A DNA stretch of 64,000 nt, from positions 6,820,001 through 6,884,000 of the forward strand of contig JAPNXP010000002.1 of NCBI GenBank assembly GCA_028753945.1, written 5' to 3'. The translations under genes and the position numbers were made by a program. Every line of letters starts with the position of its first letter. The stretch's first letter is position 1. Positions 12,433 through 23,219 of this stretch are shown here, one piece after another. The notes under the pieces are model-generated. The model did not search any database. It was given only the letters and a program-made list of their open reading frames with translations, and was not told where the DNA came from. This DNA comes from Hexactinellida sp. DTS-2022 (Eukaryota > Porifera > Hexactinellida).

Positions 12433-12792
12433 GTACGTTGGATGCCGGTGTAAACGCGTTTTTGGGACGCCCAGCGTTTTAGGGACCACGTCCCTAAATC
12501 ATTTGCGTTTTGGGCCCCCTGGGCTTTAAAACACTAGCGATATAGGGACGGGGGTCCCAAAACGCTGGGGCTTTTCAGGGACGTGGTCCCTAAAACGCTG
12601 GGCGTCCCCAAAGCGCGGTACACCGGGTATAAGCACATCGTCGGGAACTGCACTTAATGTGCTTATAACTGGCATGTTCTTATAACCGACATAAATTATA
12701 TAGGGTAAATGTCAACCGTTTTTCCAAATAGTGTTCTTAGATCCGATATGTTCTTATAACCGGTGTGCTTATATTCGACATCTAATGTACTA
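12433..12792. mobile_element. TACAGT-GGATG MITE with internal foldback
   Basis: The sequence from GTATAAGCACATCGTCGGGA to ATTCGACATCTAATGTA matches the 175-bp MITE at 30052-30226 and the partial copy at 23085-23212. It is opened just after GGATGCC by a ~180-bp palindromic insertion (12448-12626). The left TIR is degenerate (TACGTTGGATG). Confidence 0.6.
12448..12626. mobile_element. GC-rich foldback MITE, deepest nested layer
   Basis: The arms share CCGGTGTA and GGGACGCCCAGCGTTTTAGG in inverted orientation. The palindromic cores GGGACCACGTCCC and GGGACGTGGTCCC lie in opposite arms. The two arms nearly abut around a short GC-rich middle. It would fold into a strong hairpin. Family unknown. 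Confidence 0.6.
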
Positions 12793-13774
12793 CCCAAATA
12801 CTTCTCTAAGACATTTTTTCACAATTCCAATGTAATGTTCAAAAAATTCCAAATTTTACGAATTATAATTTTGGATCTGCTGTTCGGACTAGCGAGGTTC
12901 TGAATAGGGAGGGTGAACAATATTTTTATAAATTATAGTGTGGTAACATTATTGAGATAAGTCAATTCAAATTTACTCATGATCAACAATTCAACAATGG
13001 AACAATTCGGAGTAAGACTAAAGGATGGTAAATGCTTGGCCCGACTAATGCGGTAAATTAATCAATCTGGCCCGTAGGTTCAAAAGGTTGCCGACCCCTG
13101 GTCTAAACAGAAGCTTGAAGATGGGGAATACACACCTCTTCAGTATCTATTTGCATTGGAGGATTCAAATGAGCTGGACATAATTTACCTCAACAAAGTG
13201 AGGATACCTTGTCAGAGACCGAAGAAAGTGACGATGAGGAAACCAATCAGGCTGTCTGTTGTGTTTGTTTACAACCGAGAGTATCTACAATATTATTATA
13301 CCCTTGTAGACATGCTAAATTTTGTCAATGCTGTAGTGACCAATTTGGGAATTCATGTCCTATTTGCCGCTCAATTATAACAGATCGAATACAGATACAC
13401 ACCTAATAATTAATCTACCACTTCTTATCATTAATATATTTTTTCTATAATATTTATTAATGCTACTACTTATAACCATTAACCTCCCATCAAACTACCA
13501 ATAAACTATAGTTATATTTGATAAAATATATTTTGTTCTTCAATTGCAAAGGTTAGTTGATAAATTGCAAAAGTTAATTGATCAACTGTCAATGTTACTG
13601 AAATTCTACAATGTGAGAATTGATCAATTTCCTATTGTTGATCAACTGCAAGCGATCTAGTGATCAATTGCAAACATTGATTGATCAAATGCAAACCTTG
13701 TCAATTTGATGAATTGCATACTGTTGTAGTTGATCAATTGCAACACCCTCGTATTTTAAAACTATACCTTCTAA

Positions 13775-14235
13775 CTTGAAATGGATTATTGATGTTACTA
13801 GGCAGTTAGAGCTAAGCTCTAGCTTATATTTTAATTTCAAGGATTATGGTCAGATCAATTAAATGACACCTCCATATATGGGCATGTGAAATTTTAGTCT
13901 AGTAACCATTTGGAAAATAGTCTCATTTGCACTTCCAATGAATTTGTAATGGGTTATTGATGTGAATAGAAGGTTAGAGCTAAGCTCTAATGTTTATACT
14001 TCAGGAAATTTTCAGATGCTGTGTCATCAAAAATGGGCACATTACATGCCCAATATACGGATCATTTTGAAAACTGTGAGTTTTAGGGTCACGAAATGTA
14101 TTATTGACCGATAGGAAGTCGGGTATTGCGAGCATTTTGAGACGTGTTTACTGATTCTAGCACCCCGGGTGTCTGTGAAAAAATATTGAAAAGAAAACGT
14201 ACCCTCGAATTTGATTATAGGCCATACAGTATCAA
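13775..14235. repeat. Repeat R2 copy
   Basis: This is the best match to 2750-3205, retaining TAGAGCTAAGCTCTA twice and TCGGGTATTGCGAGCATTTTG. The match weakens through 14540 into sequence parallel to 3205-3420. No coding function is seen. Confidence 0.65.
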
Positions 14236-14542
14236 ATTTACACTTTTAGCGTATTTTTTGATCAAATATAAATTATTTTCTTCAATCATTGCTTGAATAC
14301 AGTAATGATAACACCAATCATACCAATGTTGAGGAATTCAGTACTGAGAATCTGTCTATGTCGTGAAAGAATTGATCTGCTGTACATTTTAGGTCATTAT
14401 TCTGAAAATATGCTTGGTAGAGAACCAAAACCATGTTCAAACGGTAGACAAGTTCCTTCCGCAATGCTTGAACCAAAAGAAAAATCGGGTTATATTATAT
14501 TTTGAAGCTAATTTTCTGATTTTCTTCAGGTTGAGGACACCG

Positions 14543-15217
14543 TTAAGGTTAAATTACGGAAGATTCTGGCAAAAAAACACATAAATTTAGTTTTGAAGTT
14601 AGTTGTTTGATTTTCACATATATCATAGAAGACATTAAATCTATATCGAAACTGAAAACAAAATCGAATTAACTTCTCTAAATTATATTTTATGGGGCGT
14701 GTAGTTTTATGGTAATACAGAAGTCACATAGGGGGATTTTTCAGACTCCAAATGATAAGTGTGTGGTTTGGAAGATCATTATTACCTAAAGACATATTCT
14801 GTGAGATATATCACATAAATCATCGTCATGGGCGGTTGGTGGCCGGTTTAGAATGTCAATTTGACCTAAATTAAAAAAATTGCGACCTTTTGAACGCAAA
14901 AAATTAATAAAAAGGTCACATTTTTACACGATATTTGATAAAATGTTTGAAAAAATACATTCTGAGTCATAATTCAAAAATGTAAACCGACTACCAACTC
15001 CGTACGCTTATAATCTATCAATATTGATTCTGAAATTTGGAAATCGCCCTATGGGAGATTTGTATTATCCAAATTTTGAAACCCACAAAAAATAAATGGT
15101 ATAATGGATAGAGACATTTTCTTTTTGGTTTATTGCTTTGTATTGTATAGGGATCTATTTCTCACAATTACAGATTGATACAAGATATTTCATTTACGTG
15201 GGGTAATTTAACCTTAA
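14543..15217 (+). mobile_element. TTAA-type MITE family 1, copy C
   Basis: The termini TTAAGGTTAAATTACGG and GTAATTTAACCTTAA bracket 675 bp matching copy A base for base over long stretches. Unlike copy A it lacks the 146-bp insertion and so serves as its empty site. Confidence 0.8.
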
Positions 15218-15369
15218 CCCTACTCCATGCAGCTGCAGTAACAGTAAATTTGCTATAGATGATTTCGTGAGTGTGTAATTTGTCGGGACTTAAAAGCAAT
15301 ATTTCTAAAAACTCTGTTAACTTAATTAGAAGATTTTAGAGCTTAAGTCCAGTATATCTATTATTGAAA

Positions 15370-15700
15370 CTCGATTGTTATTTGTTTGTTTGTGTGTTTG
15401 TCCGGATTGTATTTAGTGAATCGAAACCGTATTTATAATTAAGATATAAATATCTTCCAGATGTTATAATAGGTAAACAATTTAATTAAAAATCAAAATC
15501 AACCTATAAGTTAGCTTCCAACGGGTCTTAATGGTAAACAAGTTATAACTATGGAAAATGGTAGAAAGGCTTGTTATGAGATCCACTACCATTTTGCATT
15601 GTAGCAAGGATGATGAGTAAGGCTGCATTGCGGCCCTTAACTTGAGGTATGTAGCACCGATTCGTCGCTAAGCGACCGAGACCGAAGGGCTCGTCACCAT
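15370..15700. repeat. Mini-hairpin repeat family, copy 1
   Basis: A TTTG-rich start with TTTGTCCGGATTGTATTTAG leads to a cluster of short stems with 3-nt loops at 15620-15697. These are GTCGC-TAA-GCGAC, GAGACC-GAA-GGGCTC, a GGTAT/GCACC stem and GGCTGC/GCGGCC. Related copies lie at 51830-51990, 61055-61340 and 62955-63540. No reading frame is evident. Confidence 0.55.
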
Positions 15701-16287
15701 TATGTGTTAAGTGCCCAGACCGTTTCTAGCTACACTCAGTTCTCTCTAAACTTCCACTTCTCTATTTGCCCACCTTAATTAGTTTCGATGTTATTTTAGC
15801 TAACGTCCATATGGGCCCCCTAAGGATGCTAGCCGCGAAAGTTGTATTAGCAATATGGGTCGTTTCAAGCTTATTTTGGATTTTTGAGTGTAACTCTCTA
15901 TTATTGCCTGTAATGGCATAACTAAGCAGATTATCATAACTCTAGAACTTAGTTTGTACTATTTTTGTCATATCATTGAATAACTTGGTCTAAGCCTTCC
16001 CATCTCGGTTATACTGTCGACATAAAACGCGCTAGGTTGATTTGTGGAAACTATGCAAGCTATTGATGCCAAATTTTTTGAGTATTAGCTATAATATTGC
16101 AACAACAAATTTGACCATTCTGAGCCTGATAAAATCATAGGAACCTATTCTGGAATTTTGTCAAAGTAAATTTGGTGAAATTTATACAAATATTCGGAAA
16201 TTCGCCTTTGTTTCATTCACTGAAAAGAAACATATGTGTGTTCACTGCAATAAAGGTCAAATATGTTGGTCTTACTATATACTAATA

Positions 16288-16387
16288 CAGGTAAACCTCC
16301 CAAAGCGGCACCTCCGAGTAGCGGCAACCTCCGAGAAGCGGCACAAAATCATTCTCCCGATGAGTGCCGTTTTTGGAAGTTTACCTG
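16288..16387. mobile_element. 100-bp mariner-like MITE
   Basis: The ends CAGGTAAACCTCCCAAAGCG and, reversed, CAGGTAAACTTCCAAAAACG are inverted, with TA outside on both sides. Internally CCTCCGAG-AGCGGCA is repeated. The equivalent place in the sister TTAA element (near 39280) lacks the insertion. Confidence 0.8.
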
Positions 16388-16844
16388 TACACGTATATGT
16401 TAAAATTTCTTCGAGCTTAGTATATTAAATATTGTAAAACAACCGAATCAAGTGCAAAAAACGCTAATTTGAGCAATTGAGGTTCAAAGTTTTTAAACTT
16501 TATAATGCATATGCAACAATGAATGTTTCACTTTCACATCCCGAATTAGTCTGATTATACTTGGTAACTATAACACGATACACTAAATACGCAAGGAAAC
16601 AAGGTTTGGATGGAAATGATATTTTCTAAACAGCATGACTGATCATTTGCATATGTCCGATTTCATTTCAGACATGCATTACGTTGCATTTGAGCTAATT
16701 GACAAACAAGTTTATCTGCAAATTCTCCGAAACTACTTTGGAGGAATGTTTAACCTAGCCTAAATAAAATATTGTACAGTAGATTATTTGATCTTTTGAT
16801 TTTTATAAATATAATGCTGAATTGCAAAAAATTCTAAAACATAT

Positions 16845-16915
16845 TGTCACACTTTGGAATCGAACCCATAACCTGAAGCTTTCATTCTGTGCGTACTACC
16901 CTGTGCTGTTGATAC
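16845..16915 (-). other. tRNA-like relic inside TTAA element
   Basis: On the minus strand the segment reads GTATCAACAGCACAGGGTAG near its start, resembling a box A with D-loop, and GGGTTCGATTCC about 45 nt later, matching box B (T-arm). Its length is about 71 nt. The homologous stretch 39712-39783 keeps the same two blocks with a different anticodon region. A tRNA-derived internal promoter is the likely reading; a functional tRNA is not supported. Confidence 0.35.
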
Positions 16916-17114
16916 ATATTAGTGATATATAATCTGATATTAGTATCAATAAGCACTATAAAAAACCATCAAGGTACTTAAATGGAAGGAATGTTCACAT
17001 AATTCCCGATATCATCAAAGGTGACGTCACTAATAATGCATTTTTGAGCCAAGACAGTATTGATTTTCAAAAATTTGGACTTCCTATAGAATTCCATGGT
17101 ATAATTGCATTATA

Positions 17115-17667
17115 CACTAACCGGCCAAAGGTATTTGAACAGCAATAATTTGTATTCATACATTTGAGGTTAGACAGGATAATAACATCAGTAGATGCTA
17201 CAAAATGGCAATAAACATGAAACGATATATAAAGTATAATAAAACACAAAATTTTCGAATTTACATTTTTATGGAGGCGTTAAACTCATTAAATATATAA
17301 TTAGCTAATTAAATAATTCATTATTGATCATTAAGATGCAGTGTTAATATATTAATTCTGATAGCGGATTTGAATTTCACATGGTTAAATTACTCTAAGT
17401 ACATAATTTCAAATCAATCCGAATATTTTCTACTGTGATACAGCCACAGTTCAATTTGTGCCACGTATGCCACAAGTGGCACGTGGCAGAAACACTTGTG
17501 CCACTTCGTGGATATTTTCTAAATTTAATTGAAATCGTAAATATATATCCATAATAAGATATTTATAGTCATTTCAGAATAGTTTAGATAGCCGTTAATA
17601 AGTTATCAGACGAGTATTGTGTGTGCATTGAAATTCCTATTGTTCAAATACTTTTGGCTGGTTAGTG
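17115..17667. mobile_element. Tc1-like MITE, 553 bp
   Basis: Inverted ends CACTAACCGGCCAAAGGTAT and, reversed from 17667, CACTAACCAGCCAAAAGTAT have TA on each side. The sister TTAA element at 38814-40049 reads through without it near 39980. Inside, 17450-17505 has repeated GTGCCAC/GTGGCAC palindromes. Confidence 0.85.
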
Positions 17668-18020
17668 TATTTCACAATAATATACACTTTCTTTTAAAAG
17701 GTTAAAACAGGAAATTTTGGCGGGAAGCATACTTAACCTAACACAGATGGACTAGTGAAGACCAGATTTTAATACGTATTACCTGCGTACAGTTCATACT
17801 CCCTAATTGTTTATATTGACTCTATATATTCTCGATTAGATTTGCTTGTACAAATATACTTTAACTATAACGTATGTTAGTATATTATGTATATTTGATG
17901 TTACTTAAAAACGTGTCTTTTCAACTTATAAACACTGTTCACGTTTTAACGCAAATCCTGCAAGTATACATACTTCTGCACTGTTTCTTGAATATATACA
18001 TTGTTTTAATTGTTTTTATG

Positions 18021-18656
18021 CAGGGGCGCCGAAAGTGGGGTGGAAGGGTGGGTGTGGACCCACCCTAAAATTATTTAGGGTAGGTTTAACCCACACTGTT
18101 AATACTCAATATCCCAATCAATATTTTTATTCAGTTGACCAAAGTAATTGCTGTTATCCAAGATCCAATTTGTTTTAGATTTGTTCACAATTTGTATCCA
18201 AATTTTTGTAAGTTCATAGACAATCAGAATGTATAACAAGTATATGTTATCTATAACTCCTCTGGAGGTTTCTAATTAATGATTATATATAATTTCTTTT
18301 AGTTACACGTTTTTTTTCTAACGAACACTAAGGCTAAAGTTCCTTTTTTATTTTGTCAATTTCAGCCTCAAAGTTCCTTATCAGTTCCTTAATTTTTTGG
18401 GCTTAATTAACATTGTAACGTTTCTATTTGACAATATTGAATTAATCTTATAGAAATGATTTTAGTAAATTTAGAAATAAATTATATGTTCGTAAATGTA
18501 ATAATTAATTCTATCTCAGCCTGGAGTTCCTTATAAAGGTATTCCGTATAAACAAAAAACATGTATTCTCGTTATTAGTCTTAGTGAAAAAATATTTAAT
18601 TTTATGTATAACGGGAAGTATACCCACCCTGATACAAATGAGTTCCGGCGCCCCTG
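18021..18656. mobile_element. hAT-type MITE, 636 bp
   Basis: Termini CAGGGGCGCCG and, reversed, CAGGGGCGCCGGAAC form the TIR. The flanking octamers TTTTTATG (18013-18020) and TTTGTATG (18657-18664) match at 7 of 8 positions. A subterminal GGGTGGGT/ACCCACCC pairing is present. No transposase. Confidence 0.8.
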
Positions 18657-18809
18657 TTTGTATGCATAGTTATTGTAAATCGCAACGAAGTTGTTTTAAC
18701 TGGAAAGTTACACTAATCAAAATCTTTATTAATATTATTATTACTTTCAAAACCACAGCATTAATCAAGAACAAGACACCTAGCTTGAAATTGTTATAGC
18801 CTAAGTTGT

Positions 18810-19537
18810 TTAAGGTTAAATTACCCCACGTGAATGAAAATTCTTGTATTAATCTGTAATTGAGAGAAATAGATACCTATATGATACAAAGCAATAAACC
18901 AAAAAGAAAATGTCCCTATCTATTATACTTTTTATTTTTTGTCGGTTTCAAAATTTTGCTAATACAAATCTCCCATAGGGCGATTTCCAAAAGTGTTGGT
19001 CGATATTATGCGGTAATTTGGCAATGCGGCCATCAATGTTTGTTATCAGAATCAATATTTAAAGATTATAAGCGTACGGAGTTGGTAGACGGTTTTCATT
19101 TTTGAATTATGACTTTGAATTATTTTTTTCAAACATTTTCTCAAATTTCTCATAAAAAGATGACTTTTTTATCCATTTTTTGGTTCCAAAAGGTCGCAAT
19201 ATTTTTAATGTACATTTTATCAAAATTCTGAACCGCCCACCAACCGCCCATAACGATCATCTCTCTGTTAGATCACACAAAATATGTCTTTGGATAATAA
19301 TGATCTTGCAAGCCACACACTTATCTGGTTGAGTCTGAAGAAATACCCCTATGGGACTTTTGTATTACAATAAAACTGCATGCCCCATAAAATAAAATTT
19401 ATAAAAGATAATCAGATTTCTTTTTCAGTTTCGATATAGCTATAGTATCTTCTATCATATATGTGAAAATCAAACACCTAACTTCAAAACGAAATTTATG
19501 TGTTTTTTTGCATGAATCTGCCGTAATTTAACCTTAA
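18810..19537 (-). mobile_element. TTAA-type MITE family 1, copy D
   Basis: It begins TTAAGGTTAAATTACCCCACG and ends GTAATTTAACCTTAA, and is highly similar to copy B. Its right-hand TTAA coincides with the start of the minisatellite phrase TTAACTCAAATTATG, so it probably inserted at the array edge. Confidence 0.8.
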
Positions 19538-19879
19538 CTCAAATTATGTATATTTGACTAATATTGTCCCACACATCAACAGGCACACGCGGCCAGGGGG
19601 AGGGGTTGACTGTCCAGTTAGTATATCATTTGTCGTAGTTCACATTGTTTAACTCAAATTATGTATATTTGACTAACATTGTCCCACACTTCAACAGGCA
19701 CACGCGGCCAGGGGGAGGGGTAGACTGTCCACTTAGTATATTGTTTGACGGAGGCAACTTTGTTTTGAATCAATTTATGTATATTTCTCTAATATTGACC
19801 TTCGCTTTAGCAAACACATCCGGCCAGGGGAATGGGGAGATAGTCCACTTAGTATATTATTTGTCGTAGTTCACCAAGT
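19536..19879. repeat. ~115-bp minisatellite, first block (3 units)
   Basis: Three units carry AACTCAAATTATGTATATTT, CACTTCAACAGGCACAC, GGCCAGGGGGAGGGG and GACTGTCCACTTAGTATATT. The third is the variant with CATCCGGCCAGGGG. The block stops inside a unit at 19880, where a TTAA element begins, and resumes at 21788. Confidence 0.9.
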
Positions 19880-21791
19880 TTAACCGTAGACTGCCGGAGT
19901 GATTTTCAGGAAAATAGCATACCCTGTAGTTCTTTGTATTTATTATTTAGAACCTATTAATTTGAAATCCAACAAGAGCAAAATAATTTATCAACATGCT
20001 CGATTTTTTGAAAAAATTTACTAGAGGAATTCGACAAAAAATGATGACACATACTTTCACTTTAAATCGGAATAACGCCGTTAACATGCAAGTAATCCTT
20101 TGTTTCAAAACTTGGACAATGACGACTATTTTATTAGTTATCAGATCTCAAAAATTGAACAATTCCGATTCACTAAACGAAAGTTACATCATTTCAAAGA
20201 AATCGACAAATTTGTTTTCGATGAACGCTACTTCAGCCTAAATGAATGGAGTGAGTATATACAACACACTACACGCTTATCCTAGTAAGCTAATATTTTC
20301 AGTTCTATCCCCTTGAGATTAGCTAGGAAGGTCCTAATATTAAAAAGTCAAATTTTTCTTAGGAATTGCTCCATTTTAGAAAAAACGGACGGTTTTCCCA
20401 CATTTGAGCCCCATTCTTTCTCCCAAAGGTGTCTAGATTTTAATTAAGTACGAAATCGGACAATCAGAACTGTAACAGGTCTAAGTATACTTATTATGGT
20501 GCTATATTCCAAATCTCAGCGATAAAACTTCAAAAAGTTCCCCAAAACTAAGCTTTGAAATAGTGGCATGCTATAATTAGTTACGGTGGTCTTCAAGTGG
20601 CAGAGTTGGATTTTCGACACGTCTACAGCGAAGAATATTGATTCGGGAAGGAATTAAAATCGGCCATCTTGCTGGAATTCAATCACTAATAGTGTCTGAA
20701 AGTTAGAACTAAGCTCCAGTTAGCTTTTGAATTTGGATTTTCTCAATTATGATGAATACATGACACTCCTTATATGGGCATTCGAGATTATTAGCAAGGT
20801 AACCATTTGGTTTTTAGTGATTTTTGACTTTGCAATGATTTAGAAATGATATATCAATGTGATTAGTAATTTAGAGCTTAGCTCTAGAGTCTTCCGTTTA
20901 GGAGATACAAATTTGCATGTGTCATCAAAATTGGTCACATTCACACTACCATATAGGGCAATCTCGAAAACGGTGCGTCCTAGGCTCACAAATGTATTAT
21001 TCACATATGGGAAACCATGTGTTCTGATCATTTTTCACTAGTCGAACTTGAATTTATCTCTTTTCCTCTCTGAGTAACAAATTAGTTAAGAATCCGTACC
21101 CTGAAGACCGCCGAAGGGCTATAACTTTTGCAATTTCCACTTTTATCTAAAAATTTTTGTTGAGTTGTGCAAAATTTTTGTCAAACTATCATATGTCTGA
21201 ATATTGAATCGTTGTAAATACAATAAATAGTTATTTTACGTGGGCAACACCTTTGGAGTTATAAAACCGCGTTATAATATTAAAAGCTGCTCTACTAAAA
21301 CAGTTATAACTCTGGAAATAATGATCGGATCGATGAAAACCCAAGTCCCCTCGATAGATACCATCCTTCCGCAGTGTCTGTAAAAATATAGTAAAAATCG
21401 GTGCAATTTTTATTCCTTATTATTTTGGGCGGAAATAGCGTGAACCATGGATTACGAAAAAATACAGATATTTAAGTTATATCTATCACAACTCTGTATT
21501 AGTCAAGCCAAATATACTAAATAGTTATTATTTAGTCTAACATCATATTTCCGGTATTTCTAAGGTGAAATCTTAACAATTAGAATTTAGAAAAGCAATT
21601 GGCAGGCAAGTGGAGCAGTTCACCTTTATGCTACGCCATCATCAAAATTTCTGAAAATTTTGATTTTGTCAATGAAATCGATAGAGTGTACAAAACCATG
21701 TCTAATTACGAATTTTCTTGAAATTTGAATTATTTAATCGACCTGTTTTCTTCCTGGCACAACGTGTATCAGTTAGGCAGTCTACAGTTAA
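19880..21791. mobile_element. TTAA-type element (family 3) inside the minisatellite
   Basis: The termini TTAACCGTAGACTGCC and GGCAGTCTACAGTTAA are inverted. The array phrase CACCAAGTTTAACTCAAATT, seen uninterrupted near 22353-22372, is split precisely at TTAA, which is duplicated at both ends. Related right ends occur near 27610 and 46640, so the family is dispersed. It contains an R2 repeat copy (20690-21125). Small open frames at 19996 and 20859 show no recognisable motif. Confidence 0.85.
20690..21125. repeat. Repeat R2 copy, diverged
   Basis: It retains GTTAGAACTAAGCTCCAG and TTAGAGCTTAGCTCTAGAG, the TGTCATCAAAA-TGG phrase and CCATATAGGGCA in the same order as the copies at 2750 and 13775. 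It lies wholly inside the family 3 TTAA element. Confidence 0.55.
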
Positions 21792-23078
21792 CTCAAATTA
21801 TGTTTATTTTTCTAACAATGACCCACACTTCAACAGGCACACCCGGCCAGGGGGAGGGGTAGACTGTCCACTTAGTATATTATTTATCGTAGTTCACATT
21901 GTTTAACTCAAATTATGTATATTTGACTAACATTGACCCACACTTCAAAAGGCACACCCGGCCAGGGGGAGGAATAGATTGTCCAGTTAGTATATTATTT
22001 GTCGTAGTCACATTATTTAAATTAAATTATGTACATTTGACTAATATTGACCCACACTTCAACAGGCACACCCGGCCAGGGGGAGGGGTAGACTGTCCAC
22101 TTAGTATATTGTTTGACGGAGGCAACTTTGTTTTGAATCAATTTATGTATATTTCTCTAATATTGAGCTTCACTTCAACAAACACATCCGGCCAGGGAGG
22201 GGAGAGACTGTCCACTTAGTATTTTATTTGTCGTAGTATACTTTGGTTTAAATTATATTATGTATATTTCACTAATATTGAGCTTCACTTCAACAAACAC
22301 ATCCGTCCAGGGAGGGGAGAGACTGTCCACCTAGTATTTTATTAGTCGTAGTTCACCAAGTTTAACTCAAATTATGTATATTTGACTAACAATGACCCAC
22401 ACTTCAACAGGCACACCCCGCCAGGGGGAGGGGTAGACTGTCCACTTAGTATTTTATTTGTCGTAGTTCACTTAGTTTGACTCAAATTATGTATATTTGA
22501 CTAATATAGAATCACACTTCAACATGCTCAACCAGCAAGGGGGAAGGTAGACTGTCCACTTAGTATATTGTTTGACGTGATCCAGTTTGTTTTGACTCAA
22601 ATTATGTATATTTCACTAACATTGACCCACACTTCAACAGGCACACCCGGCCAGGGGGAGGGGTAGACTGTCCACTTAGTATTTTATTTGTCGTAGTATA
22701 CTTTGGTTTAAATTTAATTATGTATATTTCACTTATATTAAGCTTCACTTCAACAAACACATCCGGCCAGGGAGGGGAGAGACTGTCCACCTAGTATATT
22801 ATTTGTCGTAGTTCACATTGTTTAACTCAAATTATGTATATTTGACTAACATTGTCCCACACTTCAACAGGCACACGCGGCCACGGGGAGGGGTTGACTG
22901 TCCAGTTAGTATATCATTTGTCGTAGTTCCCATTGTTTAACTCAAATTATGTACATTTGACTAATATTGACCCACACTTCAACAGGCACACCCAGCCAGG
23001 GGGAGGGGTAGACTGTCCACTTAGTATATTGTTTGACGGAGGCAACTTTGTTTTGAATCAATTTATGTATATTTCTTT
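21788..23078. repeat. ~115-bp minisatellite, second block (~11 units)
   Basis: Successive starts of the AATTATGTATATTT phrase fall roughly every 110-117 bases. Two unit types mix: one with ACCCACACTTCAACAGGCAC and GGGGGAGGGGTAGACTGTCC, the other with AGCTTCACTTCAACAAACAC and GGGAGGGGAGAGACTG. Short frames reading HTRPGGGVDCPLS in many units result from the repeat and are not taken as genes. Confidence 0.92.
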
Positions 23079-23084
23079 AAGGTT

Positions 23085-23212
23085 CATATAACCTGCATGT
23101 TTTTATAACCGACATAAATAATATAGGGTATATTGCAACCGTTTTCCAAAATAGTGTGCTTATATCCGATCTGTTCTTATAACCGGTGTGCTTATATCCG
23201 ACATCTACTGTA
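23085..23212. mobile_element. Truncated TACAGT-GGATG MITE
   Basis: It matches the right two-thirds of 30052-30226, ending CCGGTGTGCTTATATCCGACATCTACTGTA-like. The left end is replaced by the minisatellite edge. Confidence 0.65.
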
Positions 23213-23219
23213 ATCCATG

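Larger units (their letters stand above)
12256..12895. mobile_element. Mariner-like MITE nested in hAT, itself split
   Basis: The left end CAGTACACCCTCGCTATCCG and downstream AGGTGTTCCGATTC match the element at 27139-27467, and the right side keeps TGTTCGGACTAGCGAGG near 12880. The middle is displaced by another MITE (about 12433-12792). The right end is diverged, so the boundary is approximate. Confidence 0.6.
12125..13100. mobile_element. hAT element inserted in the MULE gene
   Basis: The termini CAGGGGTCGGCAACC and, reversed, the same sequence at 13086-13100 form a 15-bp inverted repeat. The 8-bp duplication GTCTAAAC is perfect (12117-12124 and 13101-13108). Subterminal GGCCCGCGGGCCAGATCTGG is GC-rich. 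The element is non-autonomous and hosts further insertions from 12256 on. Removing it rejoins the MULE reading frame across the duplication. Confidence 0.88.
11170..13406 (+). pseudogene. MULE transposase relic: FLYWCH, MULE, RING
   Basis: From about 11180 one frame gives a FLYWCH-type zinc-finger segment (SDGFKYSK..., RCHG, HPHNH) with one stop. At 11420-11668 and beyond comes the MULE catalytic region, with SDWEKAP as the acidic motif, then GIHLQGCLFHYRK and, after a stop, NLPFIPE. The segment TTNNGAEINHAKLN near 11905-11955 corresponds to the conserved RTNN.E motif. After the hAT insertion (12125-13100) the frame resumes and ends in a C3HC4 RING finger at about 13250-13390, with CCVCLQ, CRHAKFC and CPICRS visible. 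A frameshift near 13200 separates the RING from its upstream linker. MULE transposases bind the TIRs and integrate with 9-bp duplications. A C-terminal RING suggests ubiquitin-ligase-like activity, but that is inference. Multiple stops show that the gene is dead. Confidence 0.7.
9583..13750 (+). mobile_element. Delimited MULE (Mutator-like) element
   Basis: The ends GAGGAGCTTGCAATTGATC (9583) and, reversed, GAGGGTGTTGCAATTGATC (13750) form inverted termini. They continue as arrays of degenerate TTGCAATTGATCAACTAACC-type subrepeats (9583-9830 and, inverted, 13530-13750). The flanking 9-mers are GTATTTTAT (9574-9582) and GTATTTTAA (13751-13759), 8 of 9 identical, matching the 9-bp duplication of Mutator elements. 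Inside lie a MULE transposase relic and several later insertions (9850-11052, 12125-13100). Confidence 0.75.
15820..17736. mobile_element. TTAA-type element family 2, copy 1, with two nested MITEs
   Basis: The left end CTAAGGATGCTAGCCGCGAAA and right end TTTTGGCGGGAAGCATACTTAA are inverted copies. Copy 2 at 38814-40049 has perfect TTAAGGATGCTTGCCGCC termini. After subtracting the nested MITEs at 16288-16387 and 17115-17667 it is about 1260 bp, against 1236 bp in copy 2. It carries a tRNA-like segment on the minus strand near 16845-16915. No transposase is seen. Confidence 0.75.

Noticed and set aside
19645-22219. Repeated HTRPGGGVDCPLS-type peptides as a possible repeat protein
   Set aside because: They arise from a 115-bp minisatellite whose unit length is not a multiple of three throughout, so no continuous frame exists.
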